Source of the DNA: JAVBUZ01 sp031554725
Lineage (GTDB): Bacteria; Bacillota; Clostridia; Lachnospirales; Lachnospiraceae
Assembly (NCBI GenBank): GCA_031554725.1
Contig: JAVBUZ010000206.1
Location: 1 to 9,200, forward strand
Length of the DNA: 9,200 nt
Direction of reading: 5' to 3'
This document shows positions 1 to 6,686 of this stretch, piece after piece. The translations under genes were made by a program, and so were the position numbers. Below the pieces are notes generated by a model. It made no database searches, had not been told where the DNA came from, and saw nothing but the letters and a program-made list of their open reading frames with translations. Numbering within the stretch: position 1 is the stretch's first letter; the number at the start of each line of letters is the position of its first letter.

Positions 1-84
1 TGCTGCTATTTCATTGTAACTTTTATTGCTGTTCAAATATGCCATAACAATTTCCTTCTTGGTTTGAAAAGAATATTTTGCCAT
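1..84 (-). CDS. IS3-family transposase OrfA, N-terminal fragment (cut by window edge)
   Basis: The reverse strand reads 28 uninterrupted codons from an ATG at 84-82 to the window edge. The product begins MAKYSFQTKKEIVMAYLNS and continues NKSYNEIAA. This is the start of the helix-turn-helix DNA-binding domain of IS3-family (IS150-like) OrfA transposases, whose usual N-terminus is of the type MAKYS-F-K---V-AYL. OrfA binds the element's terminal repeats; in the family a frameshift normally fuses it to the OrfB DDE catalytic domain, which would lie outside the window. A GGGAGG ribosome binding site (reverse strand, 101-96) precedes the ATG by 11 bases. The assignment is supported by the inverted repeat and terminal TG/CA just upstream. 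Whether the element is intact cannot be judged. Confidence 0.8.
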   Translation of the reverse strand, partial: MAKYSFQTKKEIVMAYLNSNKSYNEIAA

Positions 85-139
85 AAAAAAACCGACCTCC
101 CAATCGTTAGATTTTTGGTCTAACTTTTGGGGGTCGGTT
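85..139 (-). terminator. IS-end hairpin plus U-run: terminator for the purC unit, covers OrfA RBS
   Basis: On the reverse strand, the arm at 139-119 (AACCGACCCCCAAAAGTTAGA) pairs with 111-90 (AACCGACC, then a one-base bulge, then CCCAA, a two-base mismatch and GTTAGA in complement). The loop is CCAAAAA. Seven U residues follow (91-85) and end at the transposase ATG. This is the shape of an intrinsic terminator facing transcripts arriving from the upstream purC unit. The 3' arm contains the transposase GGGAGG, so any transcript that passes would still have the ribosome binding site paired. The bulge and internal loop lower its strength somewhat. Confidence 0.65.
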
Positions 140-173
140 CATTCCCTCTGGACATTTTCCATTTTATTTTATA

Positions 174-1349
174 TTATTCTGATGCAAAGTTTTCGAAGTA
201 ACCTTGGATTAAGATGATTGGTGTTCCCTTATCACCACTTCCACTCATTAAATCACACAAGCTACCCAAAAGGTCTGTGTATCTACGAGGAGTTGTTCCA
301 AGTGCCTGATCTCCTAGATTTACATCTTTTTCTTTAATAGCTTCCTTCATTGCCGCTTTTGCTTCTTCTGAAGACTTTCCTGCAATTTCGTTATCTAATA
401 AGATTTTTAATTTTAATTCATTGGGTGTTCCTTCTAAACCGCTTGTGTAAGCAGGTGAAACGACTGGATCGGCCAATTCCCATATCTTTCCTACGGGATC
501 TTTGAAAGCACCATCGCCGTATACCATAACTTCTACCTTTTTACCTGTTTGTTCATACAAACGAGCTTGAATGCCATCTACTAACTCTTGGCAAGCACGT
601 GGGAAAAGCTTAACCTTATCCTCTGTTGCTTTGTTGGAACCGAGCAAACCATATTTTTCATTGTATCCACTACCATTAACGCTAGTAGCTAAAATATCAT
701 CTAAACCAAATACGGTTTCTGCTCCTGCAGCTTTTAAAATTCGTTTTGTTCTCTGACGGGTATGAATATCACATGCTAGCACATTCTTTGTATATTTCAA
801 AATTGCACGTGGGTCATTTGCAAAAATGAGTTCCACATGTTCACCAAAGCTCTTGTAATATGCTGCATAGTCCATTCCTGTAAATGGGTGTTTTACTTCA
901 AATCCAAAAAGCTCTCTGTATTTTGCTTCATCCAACACGTCTGTATATGGGTTTACCCCTGCTTTATCCATCATGTCCCAATCGATTAATTGATTTCCAA
1001 CTTCGTCTGAAGGGTAAGATAATACGATATAAAGCTTTTTACATCCTGCTGCAATTCCTCTTAAAAGGTTTGAAAAGCGATTACGAGAAAGGATAGGAAA
1101 TACAATGGCAAGATCTTCTCCACCAAATTTTGCTTTTATATCAGCAGCAATTTGATCTACTGTAGCAAAGTTGTTCTGTGATCTTGCAACAATTGCCTCA
1201 GTCATTCCAATTACATCGCGATCTCGAAGTTCAAAACCGTTTTCTTTAACAGCTTCTAATACACTTTCTACTACTATATTTTCTAAGTTGTCACCAGGCT
1301 GTATCATTGGAGCTCTTAAGCCTCTTGCAACTGTTCCTAATGTACGCAT
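174..1349 (-). CDS. CofE-like coenzyme F420-0:L-glutamate ligase family protein
   Basis: The 391-residue protein matches the F420_ligase family (CofE/COG1478 type), whose archaeal member adds glutamate to coenzyme F420-0 using GTP. The N-terminal pattern is characteristic: IQPGDNLENIV (16-26), then DRDVIGMTEAIVARSQNN (43-60), comparable to the D-DVVVVT--IVS-A stretch of CofE. Further glycine/aspartate-rich motifs follow: VYGDGAFKDPVG (277-287 region) and GTPIILIQGYFENF near the end. At about 390 residues it is longer than the roughly 250-residue archaeal enzyme, as in the clostridial branch. A TTG at 1361 would add four residues, but its AAGGAAG lies only 2-4 bases away; the ATG at 1349 has GAGGA about five bases upstream, so I chose it. 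The gene starts 19 bases after purC and is probably cotranscribed. Most Firmicutes are not known to make F420, so the true substrate is uncertain; a folate or other gamma-glutamyl ligase role is possible. Confidence 0.8.
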   Translation of the reverse strand: MRTLGTVARGLRAPMIQPGDNLENIVVESVLEAVKENGFELRDRDVIGMTEAIVARSQNNFATVDQIAADIKAKFGGEDLAIVFPILSRNRFSNLLRGIAAGCKKLYIVLSYPSDEVGNQLIDWDMMDKAGVNPYTDVLDEAKYRELFGFEVKHPFTGMDYAAYYKSFGEHVELIFANDPRAILKYTKNVLACDIHTRQRTKRILKAAGAETVFGLDDILATSVNGSGYNEKYGLLGSNKATEDKVKLFPRACQELVDGIQARLYEQTGKKVEVMVYGDGAFKDPVGKIWELADPVVSPAYTSGLEGTPNELKLKILLDNEIAGKSSEEAKAAMKEAIKEKDVNLGDQALGTTPRRYTDLLGSLCDLMSGSGDKGTPIILIQGYFENFASE

Positions 1350-1368
1350 AATTTTCCTCAATTCTTCC

Positions 1369-2046
1369 TTAGTTTAATACGATTTTAACAATATCAAGTG
1401 GATCTAAAACGACTCCATCTTTATATACTCTCATATTTCCACCAGAAATTTCATCAATAAGAATTACTTCTCCATTGTTTCTACCAAATTCTAATTTGAT
1501 ATCATATAATTCACAGCCAAATTTTGCCAACTCTTCTTTTACAATCAAGCAAATTTTCTGTGTCTGTGCTTTTAAAGATTCGTATTCATCATTTGTTAAA
1601 ATATTTAATGCAGCTAAAGCATCTTTGGTGATTGGTGGATCTTCTCTTTCATCATCTTTTAAGGTAACTTCCACGAAAGCATCTAAATCCTGACCTTCTG
1701 TAGCATACTGGCCATAACGACGCATAAAGCTTCCTACTGCTTTAAATCTACAAATAACTTCAATTCCATTTCCGAAAACTGTTCCCGGAAGTACTTCCAT
1801 TGTTTTTTCTTCAATATTTGAATCTACATAATGAGTTTTGATTCCTTTTTCCTGTAATAATTTGAAAAAGTATGTTGTAAGCTTTAGTCCACCTTGGCCC
1901 ATACCCTCAATGGTAAGTCCTACGCTGTTTGCACCTGGATCAAATTTACCGTCAGTTCCGGTTACATCATCTTTAAATTTTAATAAGTAATTTCCATTGT
2001 CTAACGAATAAACTGTTTTTGTTTTTCCTTCATATACGTGCTGCAT
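1369..2046 (-). CDS. purC: Phosphoribosylaminoimidazole-succinocarboxamide synthase (SAICAR synthetase)
   Basis: PurC joins CAIR and aspartate with ATP to give SAICAR, the step before adenylosuccinate lyase in de novo purine synthesis, in the cytoplasm. The 225-residue product has the family hallmarks: the N-terminal nucleotide-binding hairpin VYEGKTKTVY (4-13), KFKDDVTGTDG (23-33), the central RFKAVGSFMRR (100-110), DDEREDPPI (131-139), and the signature ELYDIKLEFGR (179-189) followed by ILIDEIS (195-201). It is slightly shorter than the usual 235-240 residues, and after DEIS it has GGNMRVYKDG rather than the commoner PDTCRLWD-type sequence, so it belongs to a divergent subgroup. The ATG has a GGAGG six bases upstream. 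It is the first gene of a two-gene unit with the CofE-like gene; no other purine genes are in view. Confidence 0.95.
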   Translation of the reverse strand: MQHVYEGKTKTVYSLDNGNYLLKFKDDVTGTDGKFDPGANSVGLTIEGMGQGGLKLTTYFFKLLQEKGIKTHYVDSNIEEKTMEVLPGTVFGNGIEVICRFKAVGSFMRRYGQYATEGQDLDAFVEVTLKDDEREDPPITKDALAALNILTNDEYESLKAQTQKICLIVKEELAKFGCELYDIKLEFGRNNGEVILIDEISGGNMRVYKDGVVLDPLDIVKIVLN

Positions 2047-2133
2047 ACTAATCCTCCATTGTAAACACCGTTTTCCACATTCCGGGTTTCGCTTGTTTTT
2101 GTTTTGATTTTTTATAAAGCAAACTTCCCTATT

Positions 2134-2163
2134 ATTATACTTTACTTTTATGTATAATTCTAA
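2134..2163 (-). promoter_or_regulatory. Possible purC promoter
   Basis: Reverse-strand TATAAT is perfect (2139-2134). The best -35 at acceptable distance is the weak TTAGAA (2163-2158), 18 bases upstream. A start near 2127 would give a leader of about 80 bases before purC. The poor -35 would suit activator-dependent or regulated use. Confidence 0.35.
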
Positions 2164-2206
2164 TCAATTTTTTTGATACCTGTCATAACTTTTCCTTATA
2201 TCACCC

Positions 2207-2221
2207 CGTACAATTTGTACG
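2207..2221. promoter_or_regulatory. Perfect palindrome CGTACAATTTGTACG, candidate operator
   Basis: Seven-base arms CGTACAA/TTGTACG are separated by a single T. It lies about 70 bases upstream of the purC -10 and a similar distance upstream of the receiver gene promoter, so a protein bound here could affect either or both. It is followed by CTTTTTTT, but with such a small loop and no transcript expected to arrive from the left it is unlikely to be a terminator. The cognate regulator is not identifiable. Confidence 0.4.
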
Positions 2222-2288
2222 CTTTTTTTGACTTTTTTCATTTTGTTAGAATAATCATATTAAATGACTAAATTTTCCGAATTGTAGA

Positions 2289-2318
2289 TTGCTTGAAATT
2301 TACGTTTTATGGTATACT
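2289..2318 (+). promoter_or_regulatory. Extended -10 promoter for the phosphorelay pair
   Basis: TTGCTT (2289-2294), 18 bases, then TATACT (2313-2318), preceded by TG one base before the hexamer (2310-2311), which makes an extended -10 element. Transcription would start near 2325, giving a leader of about 50 bases to the ATG at 2375, which has AGAGGGG six bases upstream. Confidence 0.55.
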
Positions 2319-2374
2319 GAATACATAAATGTCTTTCTTACCATAAATGATTTGAAAGTTCAGAGGGGACACAT

Positions 2375-3199
2375 ATGAAAAAAATTGTACTCATTTGCAA
2401 TATTTCGAAAGTAACAAAAGATATCTCAGATTTTCTATCAAAGACTTACCGCGTTATCATGTTTCAATTTGGCTCAGACTGGGATTTATTTAAGGATTTG
2501 GATAGTATCGACTTTATTATTGTATATCTTGGAAGTACCAGCAAGGATCATATGATAATGGCTGATAAGATGCTTAATGATTTTAATAAAAGAACGATTA
2601 CCAAGAAGCCTATTGTTTTAATTGGCACTGCTGAAGAAAAGCAAAACTATAGCTACTATTGTAGCGCAAAAGAGAGTCTACATCTTCTCCGCCCACTTTT
2701 GATGGAGCAAATTGTAGAAGCCCTCGATAGCAACCTTTCCTCAGGAAAAATAGCCTTTGACACTGCTTCTACAGCTAAGATAGCGCCTCCTGTAAAGGAA
2801 GTTGAAGCTGTCGTACCTTCATCCACCAAGAGAAAAGCACTTTTAGTAGATGACAACGGCATGGCTCTACGTGCGCTAAAAGGGCTCTTGGAAGGTACAT
2901 ACGACATAACACTTGCAAATTCAACCATGTCAGCACTTTCCGCTATCGAAAAGGAAAAACCTGATTTTGTATTATTGGATTATGAGATGCCCATCCACAA
3001 TGGAAAACGGGCCTTGGAAATCATTCGTTCTAATCCAACAACCAAAGACATCCCCGTTTTCTTCCTAACCGCAGTTACCGATAAGAAAAAAATACAAGAG
3101 GTAGTTTCTCTACATCCTCAAGGCTATTTCTTAAAGAAAAATGTTGGCCCCAATTTAATCACTAGTATTGAAGAATACTTTACAAAACACGATACGTAA
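2375..3199 (+). CDS. Tandem receiver response regulator (degenerate REC + intact REC), no output domain
   Basis: This 274-residue cytoplasmic protein has two CheY-like modules joined by a flexible linker (about 121-152, rich in Ala, Pro, Val, Ser and Thr). Residues 1-118 have the alternating strand/helix pattern of a receiver (KKIVLICNIS, DFIIVYLGS, PIVLIGT) but lack the acidic pocket; the position expected for the phospho-aspartate reads VYLGS, so it is a pseudo-receiver. Residues 153-272 are complete: acidic pair D159-D160 (LLVDDNG), phospho-acceptor D202 (LLDYEMP), T232 (FLTA) and K254 (FLKK), with CheY-like spacing. There is no DNA-binding, GGDEF or other effector domain. The gene lies 35 bases before the hybrid kinase and is probably cotranscribed, so this protein is the likely terminal acceptor of that kinase's Hpt. 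The output is unknown; protein-protein signalling is likely. Confidence 0.85.
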   Translation: MKKIVLICNISKVTKDISDFLSKTYRVIMFQFGSDWDLFKDLDSIDFIIVYLGSTSKDHMIMADKMLNDFNKRTITKKPIVLIGTAEEKQNYSYYCSAKESLHLLRPLLMEQIVEALDSNLSSGKIAFDTASTAKIAPPVKEVEAVVPSSTKRKALLVDDNGMALRALKGLLEGTYDITLANSTMSALSAIEKEKPDFVLLDYEMPIHNGKRALEIIRSNPTTKDIPVFFLTAVTDKKKIQEVVSLHPQGYFLKKNVGPNLITSIEEYFTKHDT

Positions 3200-3234
3200 T
3201 ACTTATTTTAAACACGAAGGAAAGTGGTGGCTCT

Positions 3235-5742
3235 ATGGTTAAATTGCAAATTGGATGTCTAATCTTAATAATATTTATCTCAGTCATATATTTTTCTGCT
3301 CGCAGAGAAAAAAATTATAATTATAAGATATTTGCAGCAATGCTAGTCTTCGGAATGATAAATCTCTGTTTTGATGCGATTACCGTCTATACTGTTAATC
3401 ATCTCGAAACAGTTTCTTCTTTCCTTAATCGATTTTGCCATGATATTTTTATTGGTTCCCTCCTGGTTTTTATCTTTTTAGCCTTTGCCTACATATATTC
3501 CATAACGAGGCAAGCCATCGATGAAGTTCCATTTTTAGGTTGGGGTTGGTATCTCGTCGTTATTGCAACCTTATTGGTCCTCATATTTGGAAACTTAGAT
3601 TACATGGAAACTGATAAGGGCAATTATTCCTACGGTCTTGCCGCCAATACTTGTTATATTTCCATTGGTCTTTATGTTATCGTATCCATTTTTTACGTTA
3701 TTAAGTATTGGCAACAGCTAGAACACAAAACCAGGTTTCTCTTAATTTTGCCAATGGCAACCGAGGTTGTTTGTTCTGTAATGCAGTTGTTTAATCCTAC
3801 CATCCTGATTAGTGGATTTGGCGTATGTTTCCTTATTTTTTCCATTTTTCAAATCCATGAAAGTCCAGACATTCAGCTTGTTGAGCAGCTTAAAACTGCA
3901 AAACGCAATGCCGAAGCTGCCAATAAAGCAAAGTCCGACTTTTTAGCAAGTATGTCTCATGAAATTCGCACTCCTATTAATACCATTATCGGAATGAACG
4001 AAATGGTATTGCGTGAATACGAGGATGACACTCTACTAGACTATTCCTATAGTATCCAACGCTCCGCTAAAGCGTTGCTATCCATTATTAATGATATTTT
4101 GGATTTAACTAAAATTGAAAGCGGAAACATGGATATTGTTCCTGTTGAATATAATTCCTCTAGCATATTAAATGATTTGGTTAACACCATATCATTAAAG
4201 ACTAATGATAAAGGGCTTCTACTTAATATCAATATTTCCGAGGAGCTTCCTATCAAGCTATACGGTGATGATATACGTTTAAAACAAGCCATCACTAATA
4301 TCCTAACTAATGCAGCAAAGTACACTCCCAAAGGAAGTGTAACCTTTAGTGTTGATTTTAAGAAAACAAGCGCTACACATATTACCTTGATTATCGCCGT
4401 AACCGATACTGGTATTGGTATAAAAGAAGAGGATTTGAATAAGCTCTTTAAATACTTCCAACGATTGGACGAGGTTCGCAACCGTACCATCGAAGGTGCT
4501 GGTCTCGGAATGTACATAACGCAAAAGCTTATCCGCCTAATGAAGGGATCAATGGATGTTAAAAGTGTTTATGGTAAAGGTTCTACCTTTACCCTCTATG
4601 TTCCTCAAATGGTTGTTGATTGGACCCCTCTTGGAGACTTTAAAGAACAGCATGCCAATGAACTTAAGAAACGTAAAAAATACTACACCCAATTCACCGC
4701 TCCCGAAGCACATGTGCTCGTTGTTGATGATAACGAAATGAACCGCAAGGTAGTAGCTGAGCTTCTAAGACATACACTAATGCATGTTACCACCGTAGAA
4801 AGTGGTGCACAAGTTCTAGACTTAGTTCAAAAGGAACACTTTGATCTTATTTTTATGGATCATATGATGCCTGTAATGGATGGTATTGAAACCCTACATA
4901 ACATGAAGGACTTAGATAATTGCTTATGTACAGATACACCTGTCATTGTTCTTACCGCCAATGCCATTAGTGGCGCTAGAGAAATGTATCTTTCTGAAGG
5001 CTTTGACGACTTTATTACGAAACCTATCGATGGTGAAAAGCTTGAAAATGTAGTACGTCAATATTTGCCTGTCTCCTTAGTTCGTATGGGAGCACCTGCA
5101 AAGTTTTCCGAAAAGCCGGTTCAGGCGGCGAGTAGCAGCAACAAGGTAATTGAAAACAAAATTAGCAACATTGAAGGTATCTCCTTCGAGGAAGGCATTG
5201 CTAGATGCGGAAGTAAAGAAATGCTTTTCGATATGTTCAAAATTTTTGTTCAAACAATGGATAATAAGCTTGGCAAGCTTCGCTCTTTTGAACAAGCTGG
5301 TGATATTCAAAACTATACAATTGAGGTACACTCCTTAAAAAGCTCTGCACGATTATTAGGTGCAATGGAACTTTCCGAGCTTGCAGAACAATTAGAAACT
5401 CATGGTAGAAACGCGCAACTAGATGAAATCCACAAGTTTAACATTGAATTACTTGCTTTATATCAAAAAACAGGTGATGCAATCGGCCAACTTCTAAACA
5501 AGGAGCTTAAACCAAAGCATGAGACATCAAAATTAAAAATTAAGAGCCTATTACTTTCATTAAAGGAAGGCCTAAAGGTTCTAGATGTAGATTCCTGTGA
5601 TCGCATTATGGAAGAGCTAAAGAGCTATGTTCTACCAGAAATAGTAGACGAAAACTGGGGCATTTTACAGTCCGCCATCTCTGACCTAAATACCGAAGAT
5701 GGGATTCCACTAATTGATGAAATTTTATTTTACTTTGAATAA
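3235..5742 (+). CDS. Seven-helix membrane hybrid histidine kinase with REC, Hpt and helical tail
   Basis: This 835-residue kinase has about seven hydrophobic helices in residues 1-206 (near 4-20, 30-50, 68-90, 103-121, 138-157, 167-185, 190-206) with no large extracellular domain, so it probably senses within or near the membrane. A short coiled coil (212-234) leads to the HisKA domain, with phospho-acceptor H242 in FLASMSHEIRTPIN. The ATPase domain has the N box around N355/N359 (NILTNAAKYT), DTGIGI (391-396) and GAGLGM (421-426). The receiver (about 492-612) has D498-D499, D542 (MDHMMP), T574 and K596. An Hpt domain (about 645-755) has H699 in EVHSLKSSARLLGA. The last 80 residues (758-835) form a further helical segment without an obvious histidine acceptor. 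AAGGAAAG and GGTGG precede the ATG. A complete phosphorelay is encoded together with the upstream receiver protein. Signal and target are unknown. Confidence 0.93.
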   Translation: MVKLQIGCLILIIFISVIYFSARREKNYNYKIFAAMLVFGMINLCFDAITVYTVNHLETVSSFLNRFCHDIFIGSLLVFIFLAFAYIYSITRQAIDEVPFLGWGWYLVVIATLLVLIFGNLDYMETDKGNYSYGLAANTCYISIGLYVIVSIFYVIKYWQQLEHKTRFLLILPMATEVVCSVMQLFNPTILISGFGVCFLIFSIFQIHESPDIQLVEQLKTAKRNAEAANKAKSDFLASMSHEIRTPINTIIGMNEMVLREYEDDTLLDYSYSIQRSAKALLSIINDILDLTKIESGNMDIVPVEYNSSSILNDLVNTISLKTNDKGLLLNINISEELPIKLYGDDIRLKQAITNILTNAAKYTPKGSVTFSVDFKKTSATHITLIIAVTDTGIGIKEEDLNKLFKYFQRLDEVRNRTIEGAGLGMYITQKLIRLMKGSMDVKSVYGKGSTFTLYVPQMVVDWTPLGDFKEQHANELKKRKKYYTQFTAPEAHVLVVDDNEMNRKVVAELLRHTLMHVTTVESGAQVLDLVQKEHFDLIFMDHMMPVMDGIETLHNMKDLDNCLCTDTPVIVLTANAISGAREMYLSEGFDDFITKPIDGEKLENVVRQYLPVSLVRMGAPAKFSEKPVQAASSSNKVIENKISNIEGISFEEGIARCGSKEMLFDMFKIFVQTMDNKLGKLRSFEQAGDIQNYTIEVHSLKSSARLLGAMELSELAEQLETHGRNAQLDEIHKFNIELLALYQKTGDAIGQLLNKELKPKHETSKLKIKSLLLSLKEGLKVLDVDSCDRIMEELKSYVLPEIVDENWGILQSAISDLNTEDGIPLIDEILFYFE

Positions 5743-5747
5743 AATAG

Positions 5748-5789
5748 AAAAAGGTATAAATGTCCATAAAAGACATTTATACCTTTTTT
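5748..5789. terminator. Bidirectional intrinsic terminator between converging genes
   Basis: AAAAAGGTATAAATGTC (5748-5764) and its exact complement (5772-5788) form a 17-base-pair perfect stem with loop CATAAAA. It lies just after the hybrid kinase stop codon and ends in a T-run (5784-5789). The matching A-run on the left gives U residues for transcripts arriving from the minus-strand YhfC-like gene, which ends at 5812, so it can serve both genes. Confidence 0.9.
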
Positions 5790-5811
5790 ATTTTATACTT
5801 CCCTATCGCTT

Positions 5812-6639
5812 CTACGCATCTGCATCTGCCTCTGCCTCGTTAGGTTCTTTCATCTTTTTGTACAATGTAACTGCATATACTAATGTTCCTACTGCAAGTG
5901 CACAAATAATTATCTCAATAACTACTGTAGGTACTCCATTAGATGCACACATTACTGCTACAAAATCAAATAGCGCATGTAGCAGGATTGCCAATGGAAA
6001 AGCATACATCTTTCCAACTTGCTTTACTGCCATAAATACCAAAATAGATAGGCTTACATGTAACGCAATCGCAGAACCTCTTTCCCATAACGCTAACATG
6101 ATATCTGTAGGCTGTAGGTTCATTAACTGTGCAACCACGGCAGCCGCTCGTTCCTTTTGAGCTTCTGGCACCGCGGCCAAGGTTGTCTCCATAAGTCCTG
6201 AATTCTGTAGCATCGCCAGGCCAATCAATGAAAAATAGGAAGAACACAAAACATAAATACATTCAAAGCCACCATGTCCAAGACCATAGCTAATTGCTGT
6301 TTTCTTGCTATCGTGATTCTTTAGCACGAACTTAAACGCTAAAAATCTTGCTGTTTCTTCAAATATTCCTGCCATAAGTCCACCATATAGTGCATACAAA
6401 AATATATTTCCTGTAATTGCTCTTGATAAAGCCGTATCGATTCCCAGCACGCGGGAATGAACAATATTTTCTAAAATGACAACAGCCACAAAGAAAGTCA
6501 CTGCTCCAATTAAGGTTGGAATAATTGATGCCTTTGTTTTCAGCTTCCAAGCCAGTATCAAGGCCACTGGTATTATAATGCTTGCAGCTATGCCCATAAA
6601 TAAAAGATTAATTGTTCCTGTAGTTATTTCATTTCCCAT
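5812..6639 (-). CDS. YhfC-like putative intramembrane metalloprotease (CAAX/Abi-like superfamily)
   Basis: This 275-residue protein is almost entirely membrane-embedded, with about seven or eight hydrophobic helices. It carries the conserved polar motifs of the YhfC family of predicted intramembrane metal proteases: EETARF (E94, E95, R98), GLGHGGFE (H122, E126), a later H194 in a hydrophobic helix (IALHVSLS) and HALFDF (H221, D225). These Glu and His residues inside membrane helices are the expected metal or catalytic ligands. Family members have no well-established substrate. The start has GGAGGGG seven bases upstream. It lies 72 bases after the BlaR1-like gene on the same strand but has its own promoter. 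The C-terminus is an acidic EAEADADA tail encoded by a short six-base repeat. It could instead be a non-proteolytic member; the motifs are all present, so I favour an active enzyme. Confidence 0.8.
   Translation of the reverse strand: MGNEITTGTINLLFMGIAASIIIPVALILAWKLKTKASIIPTLIGAVTFFVAVVILENIVHSRVLGIDTALSRAITGNIFLYALYGGLMAGIFEETARFLAFKFVLKNHDSKKTAISYGLGHGGFECIYVLCSSYFSLIGLAMLQNSGLMETTLAAVPEAQKERAAAVVAQLMNLQPTDIMLALWERGSAIALHVSLSILVFMAVKQVGKMYAFPLAILLHALFDFVAVMCASNGVPTVVIEIIICALAVGTLVYAVTLYKKMKEPNEAEADADA
5817..5838 (-). repeat. Six-base repeat encoding the Asp/Glu-Ala tail
   Basis: Plus-strand GCATCTGCATCTGCCTCTGCCTC-type units, about 3.5 copies, encode the alternating acidic-alanine end of the YhfC-like protein. 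Copy-number change would keep the frame and only alter tail length. Confidence 0.5.
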
Positions 6640-6654
6640 TTTCTTACCCCTCCA

Positions 6655-6686
6655 TTAATATAATATATATTTATATATTATATTAA
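6655..6686. promoter_or_regulatory. Long AT-only palindrome over the YhfC-like gene promoter
   Basis: A 15-base arm TTAATATAATATATA (6655-6669) is matched exactly by its complement at 6672-6686, with a two-base centre TT. It covers the likely -10 and transcription start of the YhfC-like gene and ends next to its GGAGGGG. It may be a repressor operator or a hairpin in read-through mRNA next to the ribosome binding site. It has no U-run of a normal terminator, and such AT-only sequence can be palindromic partly by chance. Confidence 0.45.

Larger units (their letters stand above)
1..141 (-). mobile_element. IS3-family insertion sequence, one end only
   Basis: Read on the reverse strand the element starts at 141 with TGAACCGACCCCCAAAAGTT, an IS3-type terminus (5'-TG...CA-3' ends) of the type found on clostridial IS150-like elements. 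It is followed by a second, inverted, imperfect copy of that sequence (reverse strand 111-90) and then the OrfA start codon at 84. The other end and any target-site duplication lie outside the window, so subgroup and integrity are unknown. The element lies 32 bases past the stop codon of the CofE-like gene, in the same orientation, so read-through from that operon would enter the transposase gene. Confidence 0.75.
2047..2374. other. Divergent intergenic region between purC and the receiver gene
   Basis: This 328-base stretch has no open frame I can support. It is very AT-rich and carries a probable purC promoter on the reverse strand, a good extended -10 promoter on the forward strand, a perfect 15-base palindrome between them and a short direct repeat in the receiver gene's leader. 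I looked for a purine riboswitch core in the purC leader (about 80 bases) and did not see one. Confidence 0.7.

Noticed and set aside
1359..1361. TTG start for the CofE-like gene (four extra residues)
   Set aside because: Its AAGGAAG is only 2-4 bases away, while the in-frame ATG at 1349 has GAGGA at normal spacing and a family-like N-terminus.
2047..2127. Purine riboswitch in the purC leader
   Set aside because: I see no conserved purine-aptamer core or three-way junction, and the leader is only about 80 bases.
2163..2177. ATCAA-TTTTT-TTGAT inverted repeat
   Set aside because: Five-base AT-rich arms in very AT-rich DNA are expected by chance and do not coincide with a promoter element.
2275..2287. 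Possible PurR box (TTTTCCGAATTGT) near the receiver gene promoter
   Set aside because: It differs from the Bacillus PurBox at about three of 13 positions, there is no second box in inverted orientation, and it lies on the side away from purC.
2656..2928. 90-codon open frame antisense to the receiver gene
   Set aside because: It overlaps the receiver linker and the second REC domain, and the composition follows from the sense frame.
4047..4517. 156-codon open frame antisense to the hybrid kinase
   Set aside because: It lies fully inside the conserved HisKA/ATPase coding region, its product shows no recognisable family features and it has no supporting context; it is a shadow frame.
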